From contig CM054057.1 in the NCBI GenBank assembly GCA_028641055.1, positions 397,714,541-397,778,540 of the forward strand: 64,000 bases of DNA, written 5' to 3'. The notes below the pieces were generated by a model. It had not been told where the DNA came from, ran no database searches, and was given only the letters and a program-made list of their open reading frames with translations. The stretch comes from Alopecurus myosuroides. Taxonomy: Eukaryota > Streptophyta > Magnoliopsida > Poales > Poaceae. Of the stretch, positions 32,968 through 44,516 are shown one piece after another. Position numbers and translations under genes: made by a program. Position 1 is the first letter of the stretch. Every line of letters starts with the position of its first letter.

Positions 32968-35900
32968 TATTTCTGCTTTTTTTTCCTTTTTCTGCCCAAA
33001 TCTCAGAAAGTCAGATCTGAACCATTACTTCAAAAATCCATATCAATTTGAATATCACTCCAATTTGAATGATTCAAAATCCTGTGGTTTCATAATTTTG
33101 TGCTCCTTCTAGTAATGTCAAGTTTGCAACATGCTTCTGTAACATTTTTTGCACTAAATAATTAATTACTGAAAATGCAATAAAATTTGGAAACTTTGGA
33201 ATTTCATAACTTTAGTTCTACTCATCCAATTTAAGCAAACTTGGGCTCTAAAAATTTGTATTAACAAACTCTACACATTGGTATTTTATTTGGTCACAAT
33301 TGAATTAATTTTGAGCATGTTTCCCTCTGTTTACTAAAAATGGCAGAATAAGAATGATTATGGAAAATTGCATAATAAATTCAATAATCACCCAAAAATT
33401 ATGTTTGATAGCCCAAAATGTTCAATGAAACCTTTGCTACATGTTTTCAACCTTTTCAATGCAATTTGTTACTGTTTTGAATATTTTAAATTGGTGAAAT
33501 ATTTGAATTCTTGTTTAATTCACTTAATTTTGCAAAAATCATAACTTGGGCATAAAAATTCCAAATTCCACAAACTAAATATGTTTTCCAATCAATTTTT
33601 CATGTACTTTCCAAATATAAATTTTGTTTGCTGTTTTGAATAATTTAAATTGCTGAAAACAACTGTTTCTTAATTATTGCATTTAAAATTGCCAAAATAA
33701 TAACTTGCTCATTTTAAATCCAATTTCAACAAATGAAATATGTTTTCTATGCAAAATTAAACCACCTTTTCAAATATAAAATTTATTTCATGTTTTGAAT
33801 AATTAAAGTTGGTTAAATGATTTAAATCTTGTTTAATTCATTTAATATTGTCAAATTCATAACTTGATCAAAACAAATTCTTTTGGGACATATAAAATAT
33901 GTTTTCAAACCACAAAATTATAAGATTTTCAAATATGAATCTCACTTAATGTTTTGAACAAATAAAAATTCAAATAAGTTCATGTTTGAATTAAATTCAT
34001 TTAATTCTTGCTTAAACTTGTTTAATTCATAAATAATTTATTTGAAATCCTTTTTCAACAAGTGAAACATGTATTCCAACTAAAATTGGGTGTTCTTATC
34101 AAATATAAACTTTGTTATCTATTTTGAACAATTAAAATTGGTGAAAACAACAAATGCTTGAGTGACACCTTTAAGTAACCAAAATTTCTTAACTTAATAA
34201 ATGAATTTCCAAACTTGGTAAACCTTATTTCCAATTGCTTCTATTGTTGTTATTTTTCTGTTTTCCTCATCCATGCATCATGCTAATCCACTTTCACCTA
34301 TTGGTTAGTTGTAAAACAAATGTTTCAACTTAAATTCATGGGCTTTCCATATGCAATCCAATTGCATATGGGTCCATTTAATCATGTTGCTATCTTGTCA
34401 ACTAGTTTATTTCTATGCATCAATTAAATTGCCATGCATCATCCCATGTTGGTGCATTATGCCATGTTATTGATTGTTTCTCTCTGTGTTGTTTGTTTGC
34501 TTCTTCTCGGATAAACGACGACGTTGAGACCGACGATACTTACGACACCCCTACTAAGGATCTAGCTCAGTACCAGGCTACTGAGTTTGCAGGCAAGTTA
34601 TCACTCACATGAACCATTGTGTTCCTTTCAACATTGGTTACCGATACTTTCCGTTGTCTATTCTGCTAGCCCTATGAATCGTTGCTTCTGTTCGAACCTA
34701 TCACATGTATCCTTTAACCCTGATATTGCCTCACCTCCACTCCCATAACCCCGTTGTTTGAGCCCGTGTCTTACTAGCATGCTTAGGGTTGTTTTGCTCG
34801 AGTCTGTTACCCGTTACTTTCTGTTACTATTTCTATTATGTTCTGGGGCTCGATGTTAAACAACAACCTGTTAATTTTGAGGTAATAATAATGTGCTGAT
34901 AAGGCACCGGCAGGAGGCCCGGCGTGGTTTTGAAGCCTTCTAGTGTCGACCCTAATAGGAAAAGGGTCTTGTCTACTGATCCATGATGAGCGCACTAACC
35001 GCATGTGGGAAGCGAGTATGGGCGCCCCCCTCAATTTGACTCGATTCGCATCTCGTCCAAATCACCACACTTAGTTCGGGCTTTCCATTTGATGCACGCA
35101 TATGCAGGTACGAACCCTTGGCGCCAGGGTGGAACTTTTGTAGTCGGCATTTAGGGCGGCGTGGTCTTCCAGTGCTATGAGGGTCCCCTTTTCTTCGTGG
35201 GGCTCGATTAGCCGCGCACGCACAGCACGTGGTGCTTTGGGCTTGATGCGAAGAAGGGTTGAGTTGTGTAGAGTGCCCCGCTTGGTGGGAGGCATCCCAT
35301 CTGGCGGGTTATTCTTGCGTGTACGGCCAAATTGGTGCAACCCTGCAGGGATAAATCTTCTCGAGAAGCCGTGTTTTCCGCGGTTATGGATTACTTGGTG
35401 AAAGTACTGGCTAACAAGTACTCAGAACAACTTACACCTAACTAATGATAACTTGAATAGTAATAGGATTATTGACACAATAACTTGATCCATCATTAAT
35501 CCAACTGTGTGAGTTATCCTCGGATTGCTTCTTTGGATAAGGGGCGAGATCCAGGATGGGTTTGTTTGGAGTTAGATATTAGTTGGTTCCGATACGCTAT
35601 CTTATCCCTTTTCTGATAGCCGGAATTTGTAGCATGTTTCTGTAGTGGGTTAGAGCAGCCAGTTGCAGCATCTTTTGTATCCCCTTCCTTCCGTTGAACC
35701 CAAAGCATCTGTGCTTGGTGTTGACGGGTTACACTTTGGTGAATTGTGAGTCTTGCTTGCCAGTACGTTTATGTACTGACCCCTTTGGGGATGTGGTTTC
35801 CGCAGACGACGTTTCCGAGGATCCCCATGGTGGCTACTACGTGGAGTATGACGAGACTGCTGACGAGTAGATAGCGGACCCGGGCAGGATCCGAGACTTC

Positions 35901-36341
35901 GTGGATGGGCTCCGTCTTTTCTTTTCCGGCCTCTTAGGCCTGTTTGGATCTTGTCTGTACTCAGACACTTTGAATGCTTCCGCTGCGATGTAATGATGAT
36001 ATGTTGGGACATGTGTCCTCTGGATGATTGTATTTGCTATCTCTGCTCTAATGAGAGCCATTTGCAACTTATTTCAATCTTTTGTGTCGTAGAGATCTGT
36101 TGTGATATCACTTGTTCCAATGCCGTTGACGTACCATGTGTGTATGTTTTGAAGTACGTCAATGGAAGTATCCTGATTCCTATGGGATAGTTTACGTCGA
36201 CGCTGAACAGATAGGGGTTGGTTGTCACACATACGTGTGTTGGCCTACTCGTAAGAGGATGCGGGTGCCGGTAAGCCCCGTAATCCAATCTACTACTGTT
36301 CAACGGAACGGCGAGTATCCTTTAGAAGTCCGGGTGCGACA

Positions 36342-37272
36342 AATGGTATCAGAGCCTGTCTGCCTGTAGGATCCCTTTTACTGGTCGCAGTTGAGTCTAG
36401 AAACTATTTTGTAGCTATATAGGAAAAATGAAATGTGAGAGTAGGAATTCTGTTCTTTTATTTCTTTCCCCACCCACCCTCCCTTTTCTGGTAAGGAAGT
36501 GCAACGTTGTTTTCCCTTCTCATCTAAACTTTCAAGTTAGGTTTTCACGTATCCTGGTTTCTCTAGGATGGTTATATCTACTAGACCATAGGAATGGAGG
36601 TGGTTGTGACATGATTTATCATGTTGCCTACTCATGATTGAGAACGGAGGCGTGTAAGCCCCGGAAGCAGATCCTCTATTCCTTAAGCAGTAGATATTGA
36701 TCCTTTAGAAGCCTGGATGGGTTTTCGGTAGTACCTCAGGAATCTTGTTCTCGTTTTCCCGGTGTTGCTTCGTTATCCTGTTCTTCTCAACATCCTTTTC
36801 GTCCGTTGAAATCTTGTTGTTGTTTTCCCCTGCAATTCTTCTACCGGCGTCTAATCAAAACTTCCAAAATATCAAGTCTATCTGGCCAGAAAGGTTGTTG
36901 TTGTTGTTGTTGTTGATTCCAGGCTATGAGAGCTGGCATTCCTATCACCTGGGGTTGTTTCGAGGAAGCATTCCTGAATCACCACATTCCAGATAGTATA
37001 TCCTACAAATCAATCAAATCATGTTCAGCTATACACCCTCGATACAAAACCTCTCCCTTTACTTGAAAATGTTCCGGTGGTTTCCAAAATCCCTGACATC
37101 TTTCCAGAAGAGTTGCCAGGAATGCCTGTCATCTTGAACTTCCAGAAAACTATCCAAGGTGCATGATGTGTTTCACGTGTCACAGCTCAAGAGGATCTTC
37201 GCAAGAAGTATCCGGACCTTTTCTTTTCTCAGTAGGAATCTCGGGGCGCGATTCCTTCAAGGGGGGGCGTTT
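36342..37272 (+). other. R4 internal region: primer site, gag/pol scraps, polypurine tract
   Basis: 931 bp between the LTRs. After the primer site come recognisable but unconnected protein scraps: a gag-like piece (GIPITWGCFEEAFLNHHIPD, about 36933-36995), a protease/RT-border piece (VPVVSKIPDIFPEELPGMP, about 37070-37125) and an integrase C-terminal piece (KVHDVFHVSQLKRIF, about 37157-37200). A TTG repeat lies at about 36894-36914. This is the order of a normal gypsy genome with nearly all of it deleted. Confidence 0.78.
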
Positions 37273-38244
37273 TGTAACATCCCAAGTATGAAAAATAGCC
37301 ATTAGAATGTTTGCTCTCTGTTATTTTATGTTTTGCATCATGGCATCATGTTGATTGCAATTGTTTTGCTTGTTTTCCTCTGTTTTCATTTGTTTTCCAA
37401 CTGTTTTCCTTTGTTTTCTATTTGAATTTCAAACCAAAATTCAAACCTTTTGTTTCATCCTTGTGATGTTACAATTTCCAAAATGATATTTCAAATCAAA
37501 ACAATCAATTGCTTCCATTAAAGTTGTAATTCCAAACTGTTGTTTTGTTTCTATCAAAAATTCATTTAATATCAAACCCTTTTCAAATTCATTTGCATTT
37601 CCAAAACAGCAACCCTTTTGAAAATTATGAAAATGACAAAGCACTTTCATCTTTTGTCCCATTAAACTAAGGTTCAAACTAATTAAAATTGTTGCTTTCA
37701 ATATTTCACTTAATACCCAAAATTCATTTAAATTGCATTCCAACTCATTTAATTTTCCAAACAACAACCATTTGAATCAATGAAATAAAACACTCCAATC
37801 AACTTGTTGCAAAATGACTTGAGGGCCCAAAAACTAATTATATGTTTCCTTTTAACAATAACTCACTTAATCTCAAAAAAATGCAAATTTCAATCAATTA
37901 CAAAACAACACTTTTATTTTGAATCTTTTTGAAAACCAAACTTGACAAGTTGTTAATATTACCTAATTAATCAATACCAAATTTATTCTAAAATTTTCCA
38001 ACATCTACAACCTTTCTATTTCTCTTCCTATTCATGTTTCAGCAAAAAAAAAAGTAATGGAACAAAAAGAAATAAAAGAAGAGAAGAGAGAGGAGCACAC
38101 CTAAGCCCACCCCAAACCAGCCCACCTATTTTCCCCCTCAGGCCCGATACCCCTTGGGGTCGTCTTCTTCCTCGTACGGACTCCATCTGGAGCTTCCACG
38201 TATACAGAGAATGGAGGAACGGTTGATGCTCCTCCCCCTCCCCC

Positions 38245-38252
38245 TATATCTA
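38245..38252 (+). promoter_or_regulatory. TATA box of the R4 3' LTR
   Basis: TATATCTA at the same relative place as in R1 (12462). Its counterpart in the R4 5' LTR is deleted. Confidence 0.55.
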
Positions 38253-38483
38253 ACCCTAGGGTTCCCCTAGCCCCTGCCTAGCCATCTTATCCCTCCTAGC
38301 CGCCTCCACTCCTCCCTCTTCCTCCATCTCCCTTCTCCCTGTAACATCTTCTCTGAACCTGCACCTGAAACTCCACCGAAAACCACCTCAATTGCTCCGG
38401 CGATCGCCGGCGTTGGCGTCGCCCTTCGGCCGTGCTACGGGCGGGAATGGAACCCCCCGGCCGCGGGCTCCCTCCTCCACCCC

Positions 38484-41400
38484 ATGGCAGCGGCCGGGAG
38501 GCACCACAGCTCCGCCGCCGTCCAAGGTTGCCGCCGGCCAACCTCCCTGTCCGCCCCGATCTGCTCCGCCTCCTTCCTGTCGAGCGCTCGAGGTGAACCT
38601 CTTCTCCCCCTCGCCTCTCTCCCTCATCTCCCCTACTCCTCTTGGCAGCCCACGCACCAGCGCCCCACAGCACAACGGCCGCGGCGCCCCTCCGGCGAGC
38701 CCCAGCGAGCAGGTCGTTGCCTTGCCTCTGTTCCGTCGAGGTTCAGTAGAACTGAACCGTAAAGTTCAGTTATTCCGCGCACCTCCACCTTATTGCCCCC
38801 CACGACCACTTCCTGTCAAGCAACCGAACTCTACCGCAGTGGCAGTGGCCCTTGTGCGCGCACTGGGAGGTGCTGGGTTCGAATCCCCTAACCCCCACCT
38901 TTTATTTCTGCTTTTTTTCCTTTTTCTGCCCAAATCTCAGAAAGTCAGATCTGAACCATTACTTCAAAAATCCATATCAATTTGAATATCACTCCAATTT
39001 GAATGATTCAGAATCCTGTGGTTTCATAATTTTGTGCTCCTTCTAGTAATGTCAAGTTTGCAACATGCTTCTGTAACATTATTTGCACTAAATAATTAAT
39101 TACTGAAAATGCAATAAAATTTGGAAACTTTGGAATTTCATAACTTTAGTTCTACTCATCCAATTTAAGCAAACTTGGGCTCTAAAAATTTGTCTTAACA
39201 AACTCTACACATTGGTATTTTATTTGGTCACAATTGAATTAATTTTGAGCATGTTTCCCTCTGTTTACTAAAAATGGCAGAATAAGAATGATTATGGAAA
39301 ATTGCATAATAAATTCAATAATCACCCAAAAATTATGTTTGATAGCCCAAAATGTTAAATGAAACCTTTGCTACATGTTTTCAACCTTTTCAATGCAATT
39401 TGTTACTGTTTTGAATATTTTAAATTGGTGAAATATTTGAATTCTTGTTTAATTCACTTAATTTTGCAAAAATCATAACTTGGGCATAAAAATTCCAAAT
39501 TCCACAAACTAAATATGTTTTCCAATCAATTTTTCATGTACTTTCCAAATATAAATTTTGTTTGCTGTTTTGAATAATTTAAATTGCTGAAATCAACTGT
39601 TTCTTAATTATTGCATTTAAAATTGCCAAAATAATAACTTGCTCATTTTAAATCCAATTTCAACAAATGAAATATGTTTTCTATGCAAAATTAAACCACC
39701 TTTTCAAATATAAAATTTGTTTCATGTTTTGAATAATTAAAGTTGGTTAAATGATTTAAATCTTGTTTAATTCATTTAATATTGTCAAATTCATAACTTG
39801 ATCAAAACAAATTCTTTTGGGACATATAAAATATGTTTTCAAACCACAAAAGTATAAGATTTTCAAATATGAATCTCACTTAATGTTTTGAACAAATAAA
39901 AATTCAAATAAGTTCATGTTTGAATTAAATTCATTTAATTCTTGCTTAAACTTGTTTAATTCATAAATAATTTATTTGAAATCCTTTTTCAACAAGTGAA
40001 ACATGTATTCCAACTAAAATTGGGTGTTCTTATCAAATATAAACTTTGTTATCTATTTTGAACAATTAAAATTGGTGAAAACAACAAATGCTTGAGTGAC
40101 ACCTTTAAGTAACCAAAATTTCTTAACTTAATAAATGAATTTCCAAACTTGGTAAACCTTATTTCCAATTGCTTCTATTGTTGTTATTTTTCTGTTTTCC
40201 TCATCCATGCATCATGCTAATCCACTTTCACCTATTGGTTAGTTGTAAAACAAATGTTTCAACTTAAATTCATGGGCTTTCCATATGCAATCCAATTGCA
40301 TATGGGTCCATTTAATCATGTTGCTATCTTGTCAACTAGTTTATTTCTATGCATCAATTAAATTGCCATGCATCATCCCATGTTGGTGCATTATGCCATG
40401 TTATTGATTGTTTATCTCTGCGTTGTTTGTTTGCTTCTTCTCGAATAAACGACGACGTTGAGACCGACGATACTTACGACACCCCTACTAAGGATCTAGC
40501 TCAGTACCAGGCTACTGAGTTTGCAGGCAAGTTATCACTCACATGAACCATTGTGTTCCTTTCAACATTGGTTACCGATACTTTACGTTGTCTATTCTGC
40601 TAGCCCTATGAATTGTTGCTTCTGTTCGAACCTATCACATGTATCCTTTAACCCTGATATTGCCTCACCTCCACTCCCATAACCCCGTTGTTTGAGCCCG
40701 TGTCTTACTAGCATGCTTAGGGTTGTTTTGCTCGAGTCTGTTACCCGTTACTTTCTGTTACTATTTCTATTATGTTCTGGGGCTCGATGTTAAACAACAA
40801 CCTGTTAATTTTGAGGTAATAATAATTTGCTGATAAGGCACCGCAGGAGGCCCGGCGTGGTTTTGAAGCCTGCTAGTGTCGACCCTAATAGGAAAAGGGT
40901 CTTGTCTACTGATCCATGATGAGCGCACTAACCGAACGTGGGAAGCGAGTATGGGCGCCCCCCTCAATTTGACTCGATTCGCATCTCGTCCAAATCACCA
41001 CACTTAGTTCGGGCTTTCCATTTGATGCACGCATATGCAGGTACGAACCCCTGGCGCCAGGGTGGAACTTTTGTAGTCGGCATTTAGGGCGGCGTGGTCT
41101 TCCAGTGCTATGAGGGTCCCCTTTTCTTCGTGGGGCTCGATTAGCCGCGCACGCACAGCACGTGGTGCTTTGGGCTTGATGCGAAGAAGGGTTGAGTTGT
41201 GTAGAGTGCCCCGCTTGGTGGGAGGCATCCCATCTGGCGGGTTATTCTTGCGTGTACGGCCAAATTGGTGCAACCCTGCAGGGATAAATCTTCTCGAGAA
41301 GCCGTGTTTTCCGCGGTTATGGATTACTTGGTGAAAGTACTGGCTAACAAGTACTCAGAACAACTTACACCTAACTAATGATAACTTGAATAGTAATAGG

Positions 41401-41803
41401 ATTATTGACACAATACCTTGATCCATCATTAATCCAACTGTCTGAGTTATCCTCGGATTGCTTCTTTGGATAATGGGCGAGATCCAGGATGGGTTTGTTT
41501 GGAGTTAGATATTAGTTGGTTCCGATACGCTATCTTATCCCTTTTCTGATAGCCAGAATTTGTAGCATGTTTCTGTAGTGGGTTAGAGCAGCCAGTTGCA
41601 GCATCTTTTGTATCCCCTTCCTTCCGTTGAACCCAAAGCATCTGTGCTTGGTGTTGACGGGTTACACTTTGGTGAATTGTGAGTCTTGCTTGCCAGTACG
41701 TTTATGTACTGACCCCTTTGGGGCTGTGGTTTCCGCAGACGACGTTTCCGAGGATCCCCATGGTGGCTACTACGTGGAGTATGACGAGACTGCTGACGAG
41801 TAG
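38484..41803 (+). other. LTR-resident three-exon ORF, R4 3' LTR copy
   Basis: Exon 1 38484-38592 (ATG, same start as in the 5' LTR), exon 2 40449-40526, exon 3 41739-41803. Same phases and same acidic product type; the acceptor before exon 2 is again ATAA, so the change predates insertion of R4. Confidence 0.48.
38829..38903 (+). other. tRNA-like Pol III module in the R4 3' LTR
   Basis: Box A-like CCGCAGTGGCAG (38833-38844), GGGTTCGAATCCCC (38876-38889) and TTTT at 38900. It differs from the 5' LTR copy by a change that strengthens the T-stem (GCTGG for GCTCG). Confidence 0.52.
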
Positions 41804-42279
41804 ATAGCGGACCCGGGCAGGATCCGAGACTTCGTGGATGGGCTCCGTCTTTTCGTTTCCGGCCTCTTAGGCCTGTTTGGATCTTGTCTGTACTCAGACA
41901 CTTTGAATGCTTCCGCTGCGATGTAATGATGATATGTTGGGACATGTGTCCTCTGGATGATTGTATTTGCTATCTCTGCTCTAATGAGAGCCATTTGCAA
42001 CTTATTTCAATCTTTTGTGTCGTAGAGATCTGTTGTGATATCACTTGTTCCAATGCCGTTGACGTACCATGTGTGTATGTTTTGAAGTACGTCAATGGAA
42101 GTATCCTGATTCCTATGGGATAGTTTACGTCGACGCTGAACAGATAGGGGTTGGTTGTCACACATACGTGTGTTGGCCTACTCGTAAGAGGACGCGGGTG
42201 CCGGTAAGCCCCGTAATCGAATCTACTACTGTTCAATGGAGTGGCGAGTATCCTTTAGAAGTCCGGGTGCGACAATCCC

Positions 42280-42299
42280 CTAGAAGTCCGGGTGCGACA
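42280..42299 (+). repeat. Last 20 bp of the R3 5' LTR, displaced by R4
   Basis: CTAGAAGTCCGGGTGCGACA, identical to the end of the R3 3' LTR (47604-47623). It follows the ATCCC duplication and directly precedes the R3 primer site, which proves the nesting. Confidence 0.93.
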
Positions 42300-43127
42300 A
42301 ATGGAATCAGAGCCTGTCTGCCTGTAGTATCCCTTTTTACTTGTCGCAGTTGAGTCTAGAAACTATTTTGTAGCTATATAGGAAAAATGAAACGTGAGAG
42401 TAGGAATTCTGTTCTTTTTCTTCTTTCCCCACCCACCCTCCCTTTTCTGGTAAGGAAGTGCAACGTTGTTTTCTCTTCTCATCTAAACTTTCAAGTTAGG
42501 ATTTCACGTATCCTGGTTTCTCTAGGATAGTTATATCTACTAGACCATAGGAATGGAGGTGGTTGTGACATGATTTATCATGTTGCCTACTCACGATTGA
42601 GAACGGAGGTGTGTAAGCCCCGGAAGCAGATCCTCTATTCCTTAAGCAGTAGATATTGATCCTTTAGAAGCCCGATGGGTTCTTCCGTAGTACCTCAGGA
42701 GTGTTTTGGTCTCGTGTTTCCCAAATGTTGCTTCGATATCCTGTTCTTCTCAACATCCTTTTCGTCCATTGAAACCTTGTTGTTGCTTCCCATTTCAGTT
42801 CTTCTACCGGCGTCTAATCAATAACTCTGTTCCACCCTTCTGGCCAGATAGTCTATTCTCCAAATGAATCAAGTTCTATTCAGCTATACACCCTCGATAC
42901 AAAACCTCTACCTCTACTCGAAAATGTTCCGGTGGTTTGCGAATTCCCTGACGTCTTTCCAGAAGAGTTGCCAGGAATGCCTATCGTCTTGAACTTCCAG
43001 AAAAACTATCCAAGGTGCACGATGTGTTTCACGTGTCACAGCTCAAGAGGATCTTCGCAAGAAGTATCCGGACCTTTTCTCTTCTGAGTAGGAATCTCGG
43101 GGCGTGATTCCTTCAAGGGGGGCGTTT
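42300..43127 (+). other. R3 internal region with altered primer-binding site
   Basis: 828 bp. The primer site reads TGGAATCAGAGCC (42302-42314), one change from the canonical form in R4. It holds the same RT-border scrap (VPVVCEFPDVFPEELPGMP, about 42925-42982) and integrase scrap (VHDVFHVSQLKRIF) as R4, and ends in a polypurine tract (AAGGGGGGCG) ahead of 43128. It lacks the R4 gag scrap and TTG repeat. Confidence 0.78.
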
Positions 43128-44361
43128 TGTAACATCCCAAGTATGAAAAACATCCATTAGAATGTTTGCTCTCTGTTATTTTATGTTTTGCATCATGGCA
43201 TCTTAAGTTTTGCATTTGTTTTCCAATTGTTTTCCTCTGTTTTCATTTGTTTTCTACTTGAATTTCAAACCAAATTTTAAATATGTGTTTCATACCTGTG
43301 CTGTTACAATTTCCAAATGAGTATTCAAATCAAAGCAATTAGTTGTTTCCATTAAAGTTGTAATTTCAAACTATTGATTTGTTTCTATCAATAATTCATT
43401 TAATACCAAAACATTTTCAAATTCAATTAATTTTCCAAACAGCAACCCTTTTGAAATTTATGAAAATTACAAAACAAATCAATCATTTGTTTCAAATAAA
43501 CTTGAATTTAAAAACTTTTAAATTGCTTAAGTTCAATTATTCAATTAATATTAAATTCACTCAAATTCAAATAAAAATACAAACAGCAACATAATTAAAG
43601 TTTTAGAAAACAAAAGTTTGCAAATTGTTGCTATTGCTATAAATAACTTATACAAATTTTTCTACTAAATTTTCTAACCCTAAAACTCATTCATTTCTTT
43701 CCTTGTTCAAATCTGCAAAAAAAAAAGAGAAAGAAAGAAAAATAAAAACCAAAGCAGGGGGGAAGGGCAGGCCAGCCCACCAGTCCCCACGGCCTGCTAC
43801 CCCCCCACTCCTTCTCCTACCTGTACGGCAGCAATCTGCCGGTGTCCACGTCAATGCAGAGAGCAGCAGACGTCCGTGAGCTCCTCCCTAGCCCTAGACC
43901 TTCTCCCTCGCCTGCCGCCGCCGAGTTCTTTCTTTTTCCCTCTCTCTGCATCTACTCCACCTCTCTGTATCTGAACCCAAACACCACCGAACCACCACCT
44001 CTTCCCCTCTGGCAATCACCGCCGCCTCGATGCCCCACCGGCCAGGTTAGGGCCGGGAATGGATACCCCTCGCCAACCTCTTCCTCCTCGGCATCTCAAC
44101 AGGGGCTGGGAGCCCCTGTAGCGCCGCCGCCGTCCTCATCTCGCCGCCGGCCACCTACTGCACCGAGCATCTGCTACTTCTTCAGAGAGGTGAGCTCCAC
44201 CTTGATCCCCTCCTCCCTCTCGCTGCACGCACGGTGCCTGCACCACCCCCGGTACAGCACCCTAGCACCCGGCCGTGAAGCGCAGCAGCAGCCGCAGCAC
44301 TCGCCGCCGGCGCCCTTCCGTTCGCCCTGACGAAGTTCAGACAACTGAACTTTTACGTTCA

Positions 44362-44385
44362 GGTTCAGTTAACGCTAACTGAACC
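44362..44385 (+). other. GGTTCAGTTA hairpin in the R3 3' LTR
   Basis: Same 10-bp perfect stem as at 29036-29059, 42 bp ahead of the tRNA-like module. Confidence 0.5.
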
Positions 44386-44426
44386 ACAAAAGCCCTCGCT
44401 CCCCTTATCTGTCAACGAACAGAGCA

Positions 44427-44516
44427 GTACCGTAGTGGCAATAGCTCGCTGCGCGCACCCACGAGGGTGTGGGATCGAATCCCACCCCCGCGGGATTAAC
44501 CCCTCCTTTCCATTTT
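44427..44516 (+). other. tRNA-like Pol III module in the R3 3' LTR
   Basis: Box A-like ACCGTAGTGGCAA (44429-44441), T-arm GTGGG ATCGAAT CCCAC with box B (44471-44483), T-run at 44513. Confidence 0.52.

Larger units (their letters stand above)
32544..35870 (+). other. LTR-resident three-exon ORF, R4 5' LTR copy (83 codons if spliced)
   Basis: Exon 1: 32544-32652, ATG start, MAAAGRHHSSAAVQ and onwards, ending GCTCGAG|GTGATC in phase 1. Exon 2: 34515-34592, ending GCAG|GCAAGT. Exon 3: 35806-35870, after TTTCCGCAG, TAG stop. The exons join in one open frame whose last 48 residues are strongly acidic and Tyr-rich (DDVETDDTYDTP, GGYYVEYDETADE). This is the only LTR type here with a clear in-frame ATG. 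However, the acceptor ahead of exon 2 reads ATAA instead of ATAG, which should prevent normal splicing in R4. Confidence 0.48.
32278..36341 (+). repeat. R4 5' LTR (4064 bp), with promoter-region deletion
   Basis: Starts TGTAACATCCC, ends GGGTGCGACA. Compared with the 3' LTR it lacks the segment corresponding to 37473-38438, joined at a TAC shared by both edges (GATGTTAC/GCTACGGG). The lost part contains the U3 sequence with the TATATCTA box. Confidence 0.93.
32278..42274 (+). mobile_element. R4: family R retrotransposon nested in the R3 5' LTR
   Basis: LTRs 32278-36341 and 37273-42274, internal region 36342-37272 (931 bp), target duplication ATCCC at 32273-32277 and 42275-42279. The two LTRs are nearly identical outside one 966-bp deletion in the 5' copy. 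The primer-binding site TGGTATCAGAGCC (36344) and a polypurine tract ahead of 37273 are intact. No functional gag or pol. It is nested in R3, so it is the later insertion. Confidence 0.93.
37273..42274 (+). repeat. R4 3' LTR (5002 bp), full length
   Basis: The fullest R LTR in the window. It retains the U3 part missing from the R4 5' LTR, with TATATC at 38245, followed by a leader with CCTAGGGTTCCCC. It ends GGGTGCGACA, directly before ATCCC. Confidence 0.93.

Noticed and set aside
32476..33051. 191-197 codon + strand frames in R4 (also at 38392)
   Set aside because: They run through the GC-rich exon into the proposed intron and tRNA-like module, with Pro/Ser/Arg low-complexity content and no conserved end. 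The ATG 32544 frame is better supported by splice phase.
35650..36012. Recurring - strand frame of 110-145 codons over the R LTR 3' part (also 22094, 31637, 41583, 46963)
   Set aside because: It is the antisense shadow of exon 3 and its flanks. Its ends vary between copies and the + strand frame carries the consistent splice signals and stop.
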